A stretch of 64,000 nucleotides of DNA from Isoetes taiwanensis (GCA_021234155.1 JAJEKV010000002.1:17048041-17112040), one strand, 5' to 3'; shown: positions 12,848 through 24,953, counted from the first letter of the stretch. The notes: a model not told the origin generated them from the letters alone. Program-made: numbers and translations.

Positions 12848-14768
12848 TTGTGCTTCAGGATGAGGCCGAAAATGACCACATTTAAAGGAGAAAGTTCCGA
12901 TCAGGGATTCTTGGAGGAAATGGAACATCATAAAACAATTGGCCAAGAAAGCAAAGATTGGAAGATCATTTTCAAACTGGAACAAAGTGGCGACTTAGCT
13001 TGGATAAAGATGAAAGAACTCACAGTTACCTTTGATATTATCAGAGAACAGCAAAAGGCCGCTATTGAATGCATGGGAATCAAGAAAGAAGGTCTGATTG
13101 TTGCATGTCAGGAGGAGATATTTAGGCTAGAAAGACAGTATGCAGAAGGAAAGGCTGGTGAACGAGATTTAGTCTGGAATATGATAAAAAAGCTTCAAGA
13201 ACTCGATTTGCTGCTGTACCAAATGATTAGGATCAAATCCAGGCATTCTAAAGATGATTGTTGTAGCTTGAAGAATCAAGCTTTCAAGAAAAGCATGTCG
13301 GAGTTGCTCCTTACAACTAAAGATTTGGCAGAGGAGCTCGAGCTCTTGGAATGGAAATCTAAGGCCTCTTTTCGTCTTGTTCGAGTTTGGGAGAGCACAA
13401 ATGACCATGAAATTATCAAATTCAAAGAGAAATTTAAAGAGGATCTTTCTTTACTGGCTGCTGCTGAGCGCAGAAATGTTGAAGTTGACCATGATACAGT
13501 GGTTCAGAAACTTGTCCCCACCAATGAATGCTCGATCTGTGATACCAACGGATATTTCAACCCGTGAGAAGCAAGTGAATGTTCATGTCCTAACTGTACA
13601 AGGGTCGTTAGCCTCAATCTGGATAAACTGTCAACAAAGATATCTGATTCAAAACTCAGTTCCAAAATTCCAACTATGGGTAAGTATGACAAGATTAATG
13701 GTATGTCCCCCTCCTTCAAAAATATTCTTTTAAATTCTTTTGATTGGGATAGTACTTATAACAATCTGGATAGGAAAGATTATATTAAAGGTTCTCTGAT
13801 GGATCTTTACAAGGAAGCTATAGTTAAATATTCTTCTAATGGTGTTCTGGTCCACTTTCCTCTGAAATGCCCTCAGATTAACGAGGTCAAGTATTGGATT
13901 AACAGAACCATCAATATTCCTATCCTCTTCATTTTAAGAATGGATTACAGGACTTACTAAATTATCTATAGGGATAGTAACCATAGGAAGATTATGCTTA
14001 CAAGGAAAATTTCTACCATTGCTAACTGCCCTGCTTATATCATGAAATGGAATCCTCTCTACATCCCAGGTGATTTCTCTGGTATTGCTACCACAACCTG
14101 GGTTTCTTGTCCGAATTTGCCCCCTATGTTTTGGACTCATAATCATCTCAAGGCAATTGGCAGCGGCTTGGGGGAGGTCATTCATATTTCTATCCCTCAA
14201 CTTTCCCTCAATTTGTATAATGAAAGAAATTAACTCCAATTGGGAAAAGTATATTGGTACCAGAATAGATGAGGATGCTTTTCTGGATGTGCACATCAAG
14301 TATTCTAAAGTCCCAGATTCTGGTCATAAAAGAGAGACTAAAAATATCCCAAACAAAGGGAAGGCCCCAATGTTCCCTGCTCAAGCTAAGAAAGTGTGGG
14401 TTCAAAAGAAAGATCCAGTTGGAGATAAGGTCATTGAGAAAGGAGAATGCAGTAAACAGAATGAGGAGGTTGTAAAAGTGATTGTTCCTGTTAACATATG
14501 TATTCCCTGGACTACGCAGGAGGACAAGCTGAGTAATAACAGTAAAGTTATTATTGAAGAGATTACTGAGGAAAATACGAAATTGAATGCTAGCAATCTA
14601 ATTCAGTATGAACAAAATTCTGAAGATATTGTTTATGACAGTGATCAGTCCAATTTCTCTGAGTCAGGATACCTCGAGTATATTATTGAAAGGGATTTGG
14701 AAAGAGAAGAAATGAAAAGTTCTTGGCAGTTAATACATTATCAAAGGAAAAAGAAGAACAGAAAATAG
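12848..14768 (+). pseudogene. LINE ORF1 (coiled-coil plus DUF4283)
   Basis: One reading frame from 12848 continues through TGA (13565) and TAA (13958), then shifts near 14230 into the frame ending at 14768. The first 240 residues are Glu/Lys-rich and helical. A cysteine cluster (CSIC, later CSCPNC) follows. The DUF4283 core is seen as LPPMFWTHNHLKAIGSGLGE. The tail is acidic and ends in WQLIHYQRKKKNRK, a typical basic ORF1 end. In the family this is the RNA-binding protein of the retrotransposition particle. Two stops and a frameshift make this copy inactive. Whether the N-terminal 240 residues belong to ORF1 or to a captured gene is not settled by sequence alone. Confidence 0.75.
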
Positions 14769-14772
14769 ACCC

Positions 14773-17700
14773 ATGAACCTTCTAGAAGAAGCTCAAGGGT
14801 TTCAAAGAAAACTAACTTTTATGGATATTAATTTTAGATGTGTGTCTTGGAACCTCCAGGGCATTAATTCTAATATTAGACGTGATAGGTTAAAGGTTTG
14901 TATTTCTTCTATTAATGCTGACATGATTTTCTTTCAGGAACACAAACTTCATGATGATGATTTTGAAAAGCTTATTGCTTGTTCCTTGCCTTCTAATTTT
15001 AGACTCTGGGCTATCAGAGCCAATAATTGTTTTGCAGGTATCTCAATTGCATGGAGGAACAGTTTGAATATTACTAACATTCAGATGATGCATGCTAGAA
15101 GTGGCAGATGACAAATTCTCTATGGTGATATTGGAGTTAAGAGATTTGCTTTCGTGAATATTTATGCTCAACACCAGCCAGGAGAGAGGAGCTACATGTG
15201 GAATACTATTAAGAATAGCCTTGCTAACATTCCATATGATGAATGCATTATGGCATGAGATTTTAACATTGTTACCCACGAGTACATGAGGAATACTAAT
15301 TTAAGGCCTCTTAGTAATCAGGAAGCTAACTCTTGGGGCCATTTAATTTCCAGACATGATCTCAAGCTAGTCAGAACTCAATCTAACTCCTTTAGTTGGT
15401 TTAATCATAGAGTAGGTCATCCCATTTATTGCCTCCATGATAGGTTTTATGTAAGTGAAAACATTTGGCATTTTTGTGGAAGGGTCTCAAATCTCAATGG
15501 CTACACCATTTCTAATCATTTTCCATAGCTACTTGAGATTAGAGGTAGCTCTAAGAATGCCAATAGGAACTCTTACTTCAAGTTGAATGTCTCCATTCTT
15601 GAGCAGGATAATTTTCTTAATGAGTTTGAGCAGATTTATGGCAGAATTCCTAGACCAAGAGGTCAATTTGGTTAGATGGACTGGTGGGTTCACACTTCTA
15701 AGAGCATCAAAAATTGGCTCAAGTTTTGGGGAAAGCAGATTCATACCCAAGACAAGCAGCACTTACAGGATTTGAGATCCCAGCTTTAATCCTCCCCTCC
15801 TGATCAGCAGGAGGATATTAAGGTTCAAATTGAGAGAGAGGAGATTAAGATTACAAAGGGATGGCAGCTCAAAGCTCAGATCAGGGAACTAAAGGATGAT
15901 GAGAGGAGCAACTCTAAATACTTCTTCATCAAGGCTATGAGCAGAACTAAGAGAAACCATATTTACAGTGTCTTGGTTGATGGCAATATCATTTCTGAGG
16001 ACAAGCATCTTAAAGAGGCAGCTTCTGACCACTTCATAAAGATTATGGGAACTTCTCCTAATGCATTAGAGGAAGACATGGATAAATTTATTCACATGCA
16101 GAGGGTTATCCAAGATGTTCACAATGACACAATGAAAGCTCCTTTTACCAATGAGGAACTTTTGAAAAGTGTCTCCGGTATGGAAAATGGTAAGACTCCT
16201 GGACCTGATGGTCTGCTTGCTGAATTTTAAAAAAAAAACCCTGGGGTATTATTGGTTCAGATTTTACTAAACTGTGTAATGAGTTTTTATTGCTCGGGTC
16301 TTTGGATTGCAGAATTAATACCAGTTTTATTACCCTTATTCCTAAGATTGATGAGCCTACCACCTTTTCTGATTATAGGCCCATCTCCCTTACTAATGTT
16401 ATCTACAAGATTATTTCTGCTACCATTGCTTCCAGATTGAAGTCTATTCTCAATTTTGTCATATTTAATACTCAATCTACCTACCTCAAACACAGATTTA
16501 TCCTGGACAATGTGGCTACTGCTACTCTTGGGATGCATTGGGCTAAAGAATCCAAACAAATCATAGGTCTTCTTAAATTGGACATCACTAAGACCTTTGA
16601 CACTGTTTTCTGGAAGTCTTTAATTAAATGTTGCCATAAGATGGGTTTTTCCCATGAGGTGACTAGCATTTTCCTGGCCATCCTTATGAATTCCAGATCT
16701 TCAGTTTTGATTAATGGGGAGTGTAGTCCCTTCTTTGATATCAAAAGGGGGGTGAAGCAGGGCTGTCCTCTGGCCCCCTTTCTCTTTCTCACTGTCATGG
16801 AGGCCCTTAACAGTGCCCTTAATAAAGCTGGACATGAGAACAGAATTAAGGAACTCAGGCTCTCAGACAACCAGGTTTTTCTCAATGCCCATTTTGTAGA
16901 TGACACTTTTTTATTCATCAATATGGAGGAGGCATCAATCAACAACACTCAGGATCTGCTCCAACTTTTTGGAAACACTTCTGGATGTAAGATCAATCCT
17001 ACCAAGTCTAAGCTGATTGCAAGTAACCAAGTAACTGGGCAGAGAACTGCTCAAACTCTTGGCTGTGAGTATATCTCTCCAAATACTAAATCTAAAATTT
17101 TGGGTATTCCTTTTGCTTTGAGAATTAATGCTAGTGAGCTTTGGAATGACATCATTGACAAGTTCAATAGAAAAGCTGATTTGCTCAACAATAAGTTTTT
17201 ATCTAAGAATGGGAGAGCTATTCTAGCCAATTCTGTGATTTCTTCTTCTCATGTGTATCAGTCGTCTATCCTTATGGCCCCCAAGAAAGTTACCTCCAAG
17301 CTTCAAGGTATTTTAGGTAGATTTATTGCTGATGGAGGGAGTAGCAGAACTTGGATCCTTGTTTCTATGAAGGAATGCATGAAGAAGAAGATTAATGGGG
17401 GTTTGGGTATCCTTGATATTGAGAAACAGTGATTGGCCCTGGCTGCCAAATATATTTTTAGAGCAAGGCATAATAAAATCAATTATCATTTTTCTAGCTT
17501 CGTATTATTTATCCAAATGCAGACCTTTTGGATGGAGAAATGTCAATATGCAGCTCCCTGATAGTTTGTTTTTTTTACTTTAAAGTCCCAGATAATATTC
17601 CTGGGATTATTAAAAAATGGATAAAAGCCTGGAAGGTTGTTTATAGAATGTATAATTGGAAGGAGGATCTGTCTAGAGATCAATCCATCTTTTGGAATCC

Positions 17701-18957
17701 TTCTTTGATTCTCGATAATCCTAATATGTGTCTTGCTATGAAGTTTCATATTTGATATGGTCTACGGGGTATGGGATAAAGCCCGGAAAGGTTGGGGCCC
17801 ATTGGATAATGATTTCCTTGAAGGATCCGCCCTTTTGATGTGTTGGTTATCACTAGAGGTGCTAGTGCGTAACATTTGGTATCAGAGCCAAGGTTCAATT
17901 CCTCGTGGTAACATTGGTGTGTTCCACATGCTTGAGGGCAAGCATCTCGAGGAGGGGAGGAATTGATATGGTCTACGGGGTATGGGATAAAGCCCGGAAA
18001 GGTTGGGGCCCATTGGATAATGATTTCCTTGAAGGATCCGCCCTTTTGATGTGTTGGTTATCACTAGAGGTGCTAGTGCGTAACAATATTCAGTGCAGAA
18101 AATGGACAGACAGAGGCATCACTCATATCTCTCATCTATTTAATGATGCTGGATTTATTGAGTTTCATAATTCTGATTTAGCTGATTTGGATGAAGAAAA
18201 TGAGAGGCTATATCAAGCAATTAAGCTTTGTATCAGTCAGGAGGTCTGGCATAATCAGGAGACTCAGTGGCATATAAATGGTAACCCTAGGTATAAAGCC
18301 AATATGGCTTATAATTATTTGACAAGGCGTCACATTTTGACTCTGCACACCAAATGGGATATTTCTATAGTAAGATGCTCTGCTAATCTGAAATTCATGT
18401 GGAAATCCCCCATTAATCTCAAAATTAAGGCTTTTATTTGGCAGCTTTGGCATAAGACCTTGGCTACCAATTCCAAGAGATATAGGTTAAATATGACTGC
18501 TTCTAACCTGTGTGAGAGATGTTTACAAGAAGCTGAAGATGAAGATCACCTCTTTAAAAATTGCATGTGGTCTGAATGGGTCCTAGAGTTGGCTGCTGAT
18601 GAATTTAACATCCCTAACCTCTCTAGGAGTCCTTTGGTTGACATCTTGTTTTCCCATAATCCCAGGGATTGGAGAATTTATATTCTGCTTTGAAGGATGT
18701 GGAAAGCAAGAAATGCAATTATTTTTTACCAAGAAATCATCTGGCCCTGGGCTGTGATCAAACAGTCCAAATATGATATTCATTGGATCACTGAAGTATT
18801 TCATGAACTTACCAATTCTTCTGTTGTACATTCAGGTAATATATTATTGGGACAGAAGAAGTTGAAGTGGGATCGAATCAACCTCATGAATAATTCTATG
18901 TGGCTAGATCAATTTGGAGCCTCCTATGGTGTATCATGGAGATCATTGCCATTGTGA
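14773..18957 (+). pseudogene. LINE ORF2 (endonuclease, reverse transcriptase, zf-RVT)
   Basis: The AP-endonuclease domain begins FRCVSWNLQGINSN (14830s) with FQEHKL. Its GDFN motif is damaged (A-stop-DFN at 15253). Further in-frame stops fall at 15109, 15526, 15673, 15787 and 16228. After a frameshift the reverse transcriptase is open at 16290-17432, with DYRPISLTNVIYK, KQGCPLAP and FVDDTFLF (the catalytic YADD position). The zf-RVT domain follows after the TRIM (about 18390-18600: SPINLKIKAFIWQLWHK, then CERC...HLF..C). The enzyme nicks target DNA and primes cDNA synthesis; this copy is dead. Confidence 0.88.
17753..18085 (+). mobile_element. TRIM (miniature LTR retrotransposon), intact structure
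   Basis: Two LTRs of 122 bp (17753-17874 and 17964-18085), identical base for base, start TGATATGG and end GCGTAACA. Two bases after the left LTR is TGGTATCAGAGCC (17877-17889), complementary to the 3' end of initiator tRNA-Met, the minus-strand primer site. A purine tract GAGGAGGGGAGGAAT precedes the right LTR. The target duplication is ATATT (17748-17752 and 18086-18090). Removing the element and one ATATT rejoins the LINE reading frame. The total length of 333 bp leaves no room for coding, so movement needs proteins from another element. Identical LTRs mean recent insertion. Confidence 0.95.
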
Positions 18958-18969
18958 CTGCTACCACCT

Positions 18970-20079
18970 CGATAATCTTGGTCTTATAGCAAAGATTATA
19001 AGAGGGAGCCTTTCTTTGGCAAAACTAAAGAAGGCATTGGAGCAGTTGTCTAGAGGTCGAAGCTTGCCTAGGTTGCAGCCTTTAGGCAACCAATACTCTT
19101 TAGTAACCTCGCCAAACGAAAGGGAAGCAGATTTGATATTCAGAAAGGGTGTTATCACTTGTCTTCATGGCTAGATTTTGTTTCAGCGATGGAGGCCCAA
19201 GTTTATTATTAAAAATCATGATGCAGTCTTCTTTAGTCAGAGTTTTGGACTAAAAAGGCCTTTAAAATTATAGCCTCTGCTTTTGGTAAGTTTGTTTGCA
19301 TGGGTTGCTGCCCCCTAAAATCTGTATCTCAGTGAATATTTTCAAGTGCATTCCTCATGTCATTTTGTTCAAAGGCTTTAACAATGAGATCATCGAATTT
19401 AAGCTTCAGATCTCTGGCCTCCCATTGCCTTGCTATAAGTGTGGTGCCTCGATGCAGTTGGAGAAATATGTGCTCCTGCTGTTGTTGTTGAGTTTAAACA
19501 TATGAGCAGGGACTTGAATGATCTCTCTGATGATGAAGGTTTTATTACAATTTCGAGGTACCGCAAATCTAGGGACAATGTTTTGAATTCTAATGCTAAT
19601 CCTTTTAGTAACAATAGTTATGGGGATCCCAAGATACCCCCCCCTGCTAGTGACAAGCTGCACAGGCCTTATAAGGAAGTTTATCTTTGTTTTCTTCCTA
19701 TGCCCCAATTCTTGTGACTGACATCCCCACTATTATTGTTGAGCAACAAGTTCAACAGAGTAAGATAGATGTCTCTTTTTCCTCGTCCGAGGCTGGACCT
19801 TGTTCCCCATCAAGCAGGGAGGCTCTGGGCAATTTGACAGCTAGATCAGAGGCTGATCTTTTGGAAAGGCACCCCTTTGAGACTTTGGCAAAGGCCGGCC
19901 CACTCTACTCATATCAGACTTTGAATGTTACTGTAGCTATCCCTTCTTTACCTATTTTGATCCTCCCTCTGGTCATATTCATATAGATCCCTGCCCCCTA
20001 GATGATAGATGTCCGGTGCCTTCCTCTTCTAAGCAATAACAACTCCAAATGGCTCTGTTTTTGCAAGATCGTTTTAAGG
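18970..20079 (+). pseudogene. LINE ORF1 fragment (DUF4283 and zinc knuckle)
   Basis: Frames around 19000-19200 read as a DUF4283 N-terminal part (LIFRKGVITCLHG-stop-ILFQRW). Frames at 19296-19505 and 19439-19717 cover IIEFKLQISGLPLPCYKCG, the end of DUF4283 with the start of a CCHC knuckle. The rest is a low-complexity tail broken by frameshifts. The ORF1 sequence resumes after the solo LTR at 21712 with a Lys-rich stretch. Confidence 0.65.
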
Positions 20080-20084
20080 CTATC

Positions 20085-21706
20085 TGTAACACTCCCCAAA
20101 CGGTGATGGGCAAGTGTCCGAATGAAGGGCACGGAGGTGTCATTCGTCGCATGCCTTCCATAGGAAATCTTATAGTGCGGAAGTGTACGCACATGTTAGC
20201 ACCAAGCAACAATATATATAATAATAGGATACCACGAGGGGTGGCCCGTCCATCAACAAGACGATATCATATAAGATCAATATACATAACAAATGCATCA
20301 TAAATGAGGGTTCTAACTGGGACTCAAACTCAAGGGAATCAACTGACGGTCAGGGCCTCCGGATATCTACAGACAGAGTCCTGGCATTGGCTGGCATAGA
20401 ACAATGGCTAGGGTAGTCCATTCCATCCGCCTCTCCTGTGCACACTTTGCAGACATGCTGGAACATCTTATGGTATGATCGTAGCCTTCTGGAGACATAA
20501 TCTCATGGATTCACCCTATGAGACTACTCGAGGTTACATCTCTCCGGTCTGATGAGGCAGGTCAGGGATGGGTCCCTTTTCAGGGCACAATGGTTTTATG
20601 TCTGCACTAGAGGATCATGACACCACCAGCGCCCACGCATCCGTACTAGACTTACCCTCCAAAATCCATAAGTCGGCTCACTACATATATCGAGCCTAGG
20701 TTGTCCTTTCGGGACCTGACCTGCAACCCAGGAGGTGTCAAACCCATACCCAGTCTGCATATGGGTGACCAACTATAAGTCTAGCATGCATTGTAGGAAT
20801 CCCAATAGCCGCACTCAGTAAGGCTCCATCCCCACTTCACCATTGTATATCTGGTGCTCATTCTTGGCATAGCATCCACAGCTAGGTGGGCTCTTGTGCA
20901 CAGGCCGCATTTAATGGGATTTAAGGGATTCTAACTAGGAGCATCTCTACCACTAGATGGCCTTTAGGTCTCTACCCCTCTTAATTCCCACAAGATAGAT
21001 AGATAGATAGATAGTATTTTAACGTCACGCCACTAGGCAGCATCCAACTGGACATGTGACCACACACCACACTACATTGCTTGATTGGGCCCTGCCCCCA
21101 ACCACTTTACATTGCGTCTGTGGGTTTTGACACCCAACAGTTCAGAGTGCGATTCTGGGTGGTCTCGAACTCGAGACCTATAGTTGCTAGACCTAGTGTG
21201 TTACCACTAGACTAAGAAGGAACAAAAAGAGAACAATCATCATACATATCCATCCATAACCTCAAGTAGAGCATGAAATAAAGATTAATCAGACAACTGC
21301 ACATACAAGGGATCTAAGTACTAATCTGTGTCTTGGCTAGAGCTATTATCTCTTAAGGTCTCCATGTAACTGGTCTGGTTAGGGATGATCAAGCAGCTTC
21401 TCCTTCACCAAATCCTCCCAAATCGATTTTGGACAGAATTGGGGTTGGAGACCCACTTGATTGCCTCCTAGATAGGCAACTAGCCTGGGTCGATCGAGTT
21501 GGTCCAGGTGGCCTCACATTACTGATCGAATTATGCTAATTAATAACAATTAACTAGGTATCTAATTATTAATTAGCTTAATTAGCTGACATTTTAGCAT
21601 AGCTAACTTAATCCTTATTTAGTTTAATCTATAATGGCTCCAAAGTACCCATGGTGACGTGCCATAATATTTATACGTATACTGTATGAATATGTGGAAC
21701 GTCACA
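20085..21706. mobile_element. solo LTR, 1622 bp, TSD CTATC
   Basis: The unit starts TGTAACACTCC and ends GGAACGTCACA, with CTATC on both sides (20080-20084 and 21707-21711) and the same LINE ORF1 continuing outside it. No second LTR and no internal coding region are present, so it is what remains after LTR-LTR recombination. It holds a short (GATA) run (20994-21015) and a tRNA-like sequence on the minus strand (about 21150-21225). Confidence 0.88.
21150..21225 (-). other. tRNA-like sequence with A and B boxes inside the solo LTR
   Basis: On the minus strand TAGTCTAGTGG (A-box-like, 21204-21214) is followed at tRNA spacing by GAGTTCGAGACC (B-box-like, 21161-21172). It resembles a tRNA gene body but lacks a convincing acceptor stem, so it is not called as a functional tRNA. 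Confidence 0.55.
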
Positions 21707-21781
21707 CTATCTCTGCCATTACCTAGACTGGGGGTGATCAAGAGGTTGAGGAATCTCTCAAATTAGACTCTTCCTCCTCTT

Positions 21782-21811
<30 letters not shown>
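21782..21811. repeat. (AGC)10 triplet repeat
   Basis: Ten perfect AGC units within LINE ORF1 sequence just right of the solo LTR. Confidence 0.95.
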
Positions 21812-21812
<1 letters not shown>

Positions 21813-22444
21813 TTGCAGCTAATAGATAGTTCCCTCTAAGCATGGAGAATGACAGACTTGTTGATGATGCTACTTTTAAGAAAAAGAAAAAGGCTAACGG
21901 TAAAAAAACATATAAGCATGAATTTGAATCGGCAATTGCAAAGCTTCTCTTAGATCACTCCAATGGTGACACATCTAAGAAGAAGTGACAGGGTTTGGAG
22001 CTGTAGGCATATAGATTCGAGGATGGAGTATTGGAGTTTTATAAAGTTCAGGTTAGTATCTATTTCAATCAGCAGTATTTTAGTCTATGGCTTCCAATTT
22101 TTTTGTTTCGAGAGCCCACCTTGGCAATGCTGCCTTCTTGGCTGGAATCAGAATCATGGGTTCTGATGAGTAGTGAAGCAATATCCGGTGTTAGTCCATC
22201 TCCCTTGGGGATTTATTTGGTTGAAGGATCTAGTCGGTTTGTTATCAAATCAGGTCATTTTTCAGCTAAGGCTAGCTGCAATGTAAAGAGCTTGTAAAGA
22301 GCTATCAGGCTATTACTAATATATGTTTTATGATCATGTCAATTAGTTAAGCTTTCATAAATAGTAGAATATATATCACCTTAAAAGTCTATGTTGCTAT
22401 CTTAAGATGGGAATCTAAGATAAATAAGGAGTATAAAAGGTATT

Positions 22445-23000
22445 CTTAAACGTGGCAGAGTGCTTGTCGCTATACTCTGGAGAGGTCTTGCTCAAAAAAC
22501 TTATTATGCGACGGCAGGGGATGGTGGATGGTAGGTGGTCATCTTTGAAGCCAAGGAATGTCAGTGGGGTGTCATCAATGTTTATGCATCAAATAAGCTG
22601 GCTGAAAGGGTAGCCATGTAGAAGGAAATCGAAACCTAGATCACTCTCCAGGATAATGTAACAGAAAATTGGATTTTAGGAGGAGATCTCAACATGACTG
22701 ATATACGGGACCAAAAAAATGGGTTACACAGAAATCTATCAGTAGACGAGGACACTTCTTGGAATTCATTGTTTAATAATGTTGGATTCACCTTGGTCCC
22801 ATCCTCCAATGCCATCTTCTAGTCGAATAAGCAAAAGGGCCAGGACAGAGTATATTGCTTGTTGGATAGATTCTATATGGCCAATAAGTGTGCTGGCTTC
22901 ATGGACATGTGCTATATGGAGGGGGAGTTGGCCTTGTCCCCCTCTGATCATGTCCCCCAAAATCTAACTCTAGAAAATATTCCTATTGCAAGGAAGAATG
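22445..23000 (+). pseudogene. LINE endonuclease domain, second half
   Basis: The frame reads RGRVLVAILWRGLAQ at the start, then WGVINVYASN, GGDLNMTD (the GDxN catalytic motif) and SPSDHVP (the SDH catalytic histidine). Several stops (for example near 22540, 22620 and 22820) interrupt it. The N-terminal half of the domain is absent. Confidence 0.75.
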
Positions 23001-23639
23001 GAAACATCCCGTTTAAATTTAATACGTCTTGGCTAGTCAGGAGGCCTTTTGCAAGCCCTTCAGAATTTTTGTATCCTCTCTTGCCAATGGGGTAAATCCT
23101 TTCAATATGAAGGCCTTGGTTGAAAAGATCAGTCTTATGAAGGTGTGGGTAAAAGAGTGGGGTAAGAGCACATCTATGGAGTTTATATGAGAAAAGGAAG
23201 AAGTATATAACTTTTTGAGAAAGGTTAAATATGAGTTGCTACCAGACCCACACATTGTTACTAAATAGATTGTAGAGGAGGTGCTTGAAGGGAAAGCCAA
23301 GGGAATTGAAGAGGAGGAGGCTAGATGTGCGGTGGTTCACTCCAAAATCACATGGTATGTTGAACAAGACCATGAAAACTCTAAATGGTTTTCTAGAATG
23401 GCTGGGATAAGGTTAGTAGATAATAGCATTTTATTAGTCAAGGATGATAACTCAAATACTCTAGAAGATCCACAAGAAATCAGATCATTTATAAGAGGAA
23501 GCTTTGAAAATTAATTTGAGGAAGACCCCTTACCCTCCTTGTTTCATCTTCGGCTAGCTTCTTGGTTGAGCAGTGTTGACTGGGGAGAGAGGGTTACTCG
23601 TGGTGAAAATCAGCTTTTACTTCATAATTTAAAGAAGGA

Positions 23640-24480
23640 TGAAATTTACAAAAACCCTGTATTCTCTTGCAGCTGGGAAATCTCCTGGACCGGATAGTTT
23701 CCCTTTAGAATTCTTTGTTGGGTTTTGAGATGTGCTTGGGGATGATTTTACTAGAGCTGTTTGCAACACCAGGTTTTATCATGCTTGTTCCGAAGGTCCC
23801 TAGGCCTTAAAGCCTAAGTGAATGGAGGGCCATTGCATTCACCAATACCATATATAAAGTGATTATGAAGGTTATTGTCAACCGTTTGAAACCCATACTC
23901 AATAGGATCATTGGGAAGGAACAATTGGCCTTCTTGCCATGCATGTATATTTTGAATAACTATCTTGCAGCCAGGGTAGGATTGCGTATTGATCAAGATG
24001 TGTATTGATCAAGATGGATTTTAGAAACTTTCCCTTAGATTAAAGGCTTATGATTCCTTTATATGGGTAGGGTTAGGAGCAGTAATCTGCTACATGGGAT
24101 TTGATGTTCAATTCATCCGTCTGGCTTTGGGGATGAACAACCTAGCTTTCGCTTTGGTGCTGGATAATGGGCAACCCTTTGGTCTATTTAATCTCAAAAC
24201 GGAAAAAAGCAAGATTGCCCTCTTGCACCCTATCTATTTCTCATTATAGCAAACCTTTTAACAAGAATGGTCCACCTTAAAGTGTCAGAGGGGAACCTAG
24301 AAGGGCTAACCTTCCCAAAAGGTACAGAAAAGCTAACAATCATGCAGTATGCAGATGATACTTTTACGTTTGGTAATGATGTCGAATCAATGCTGCATAG
24401 AAGCCTCTCTTGTGAATCTGACACTCTGGGTTATTTGGAAGCATCGGTGTGATGTTACTCTTGGTAGTCAAGAGATCTCC
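23640..24480 (+). pseudogene. LINE reverse transcriptase, heavily mutated
   Basis: Recognisable blocks are AAGKSPGPDSFPLEF (23670s), WRAIAFTNTIYKVIMKVIVN (about 23825-23880) and MQYADDTFTFG (24342-24374), the catalytic YADD box. They lie in different frames with many stops. Confidence 0.8.
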
Positions 24481-24953
24481 ATGGTGAAGCTAAAAAAATC
24501 TTTCAATCTGGAAGTTGCATTGATGGCATTATCACATCATCATAGAAAGAAAGGTGTAAACTACAACAAAGGACTTGACACGTTAGGGGCCTTGGTGGGG
24601 TTCTATTCATTTTTTAGGTGCCATTGGATTGATAATGACATTGTGGAAGGTGAGGTTACCACTGGCAATGGTGCAGGTACTCTATCTATCTAGGATTAAG
24701 GCTTGCTTGTAGGTCCCGGCACTGGAATGGAGTTGGCCTTCTCTATAGTACCTACTCTCTAGTGATGAAAGGAGATTTCCCTTATAACACCCTAATAGTG
24801 GGGAAGACGAGAAGATGCCTTCTGTCGTAGATGTGCTTGGACTCCCGCAACAACTTCATTCATCTATACTCACCCTGTAGAGAGTACCTATTGTACATAA
24901 TTTCTATTCTTTAATCTTCTTTTTTAAAATGGTAAGAATTTGATATTTGTGCC

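Larger units (their letters stand above)
12430..18957 (+). mobile_element. LINE (plant L1-like), degenerate, two ORFs
   Basis: ORF1 (DUF4283 type) at 12848-14768 is followed 4 bp later by ORF2 (endonuclease, reverse transcriptase, zf-RVT) at 14773-18957. The order and spacing are those of plant L1 elements. Both ORFs carry stops and frameshifts. The left limit is uncertain: the leader from about 12430 to 12847 has stops and no recognised domain. No poly(A) or 3' UTR is visible before the next LINE begins, so the 3' end is probably truncated. A TRIM sits inside at 17753-18085. Confidence 0.85.
18958..24915 (+). mobile_element. second degenerate LINE, interrupted by a solo LTR
   Basis: A second L1-like element follows directly. 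ORF1 pieces lie at about 18970-20079 and 21712-21990, the second half of the endonuclease at about 22445-23000, and the reverse transcriptase at about 23640-24480. The likely 3' end is a GTACATAATTTCTATTCTTT tail near 24893-24913. Stops and frameshifts are frequent. The stretch 22000-22440, where the first half of the endonuclease should be, is unrecognisable. Confidence 0.75.

Noticed and set aside
17905-18693. Single 262-codon frame starting within the TRIM
   Set aside because: The first 57 or so codons come from the TRIM; only the rest is LINE ORF2. It is a fortuitous fusion, not a gene.
20160-20800. Possible 5S rRNA-like sequence (Cassandra-type TRIM) in the large solo LTR
   Set aside because: Looked for the conserved 5S internal control region and did not find it.
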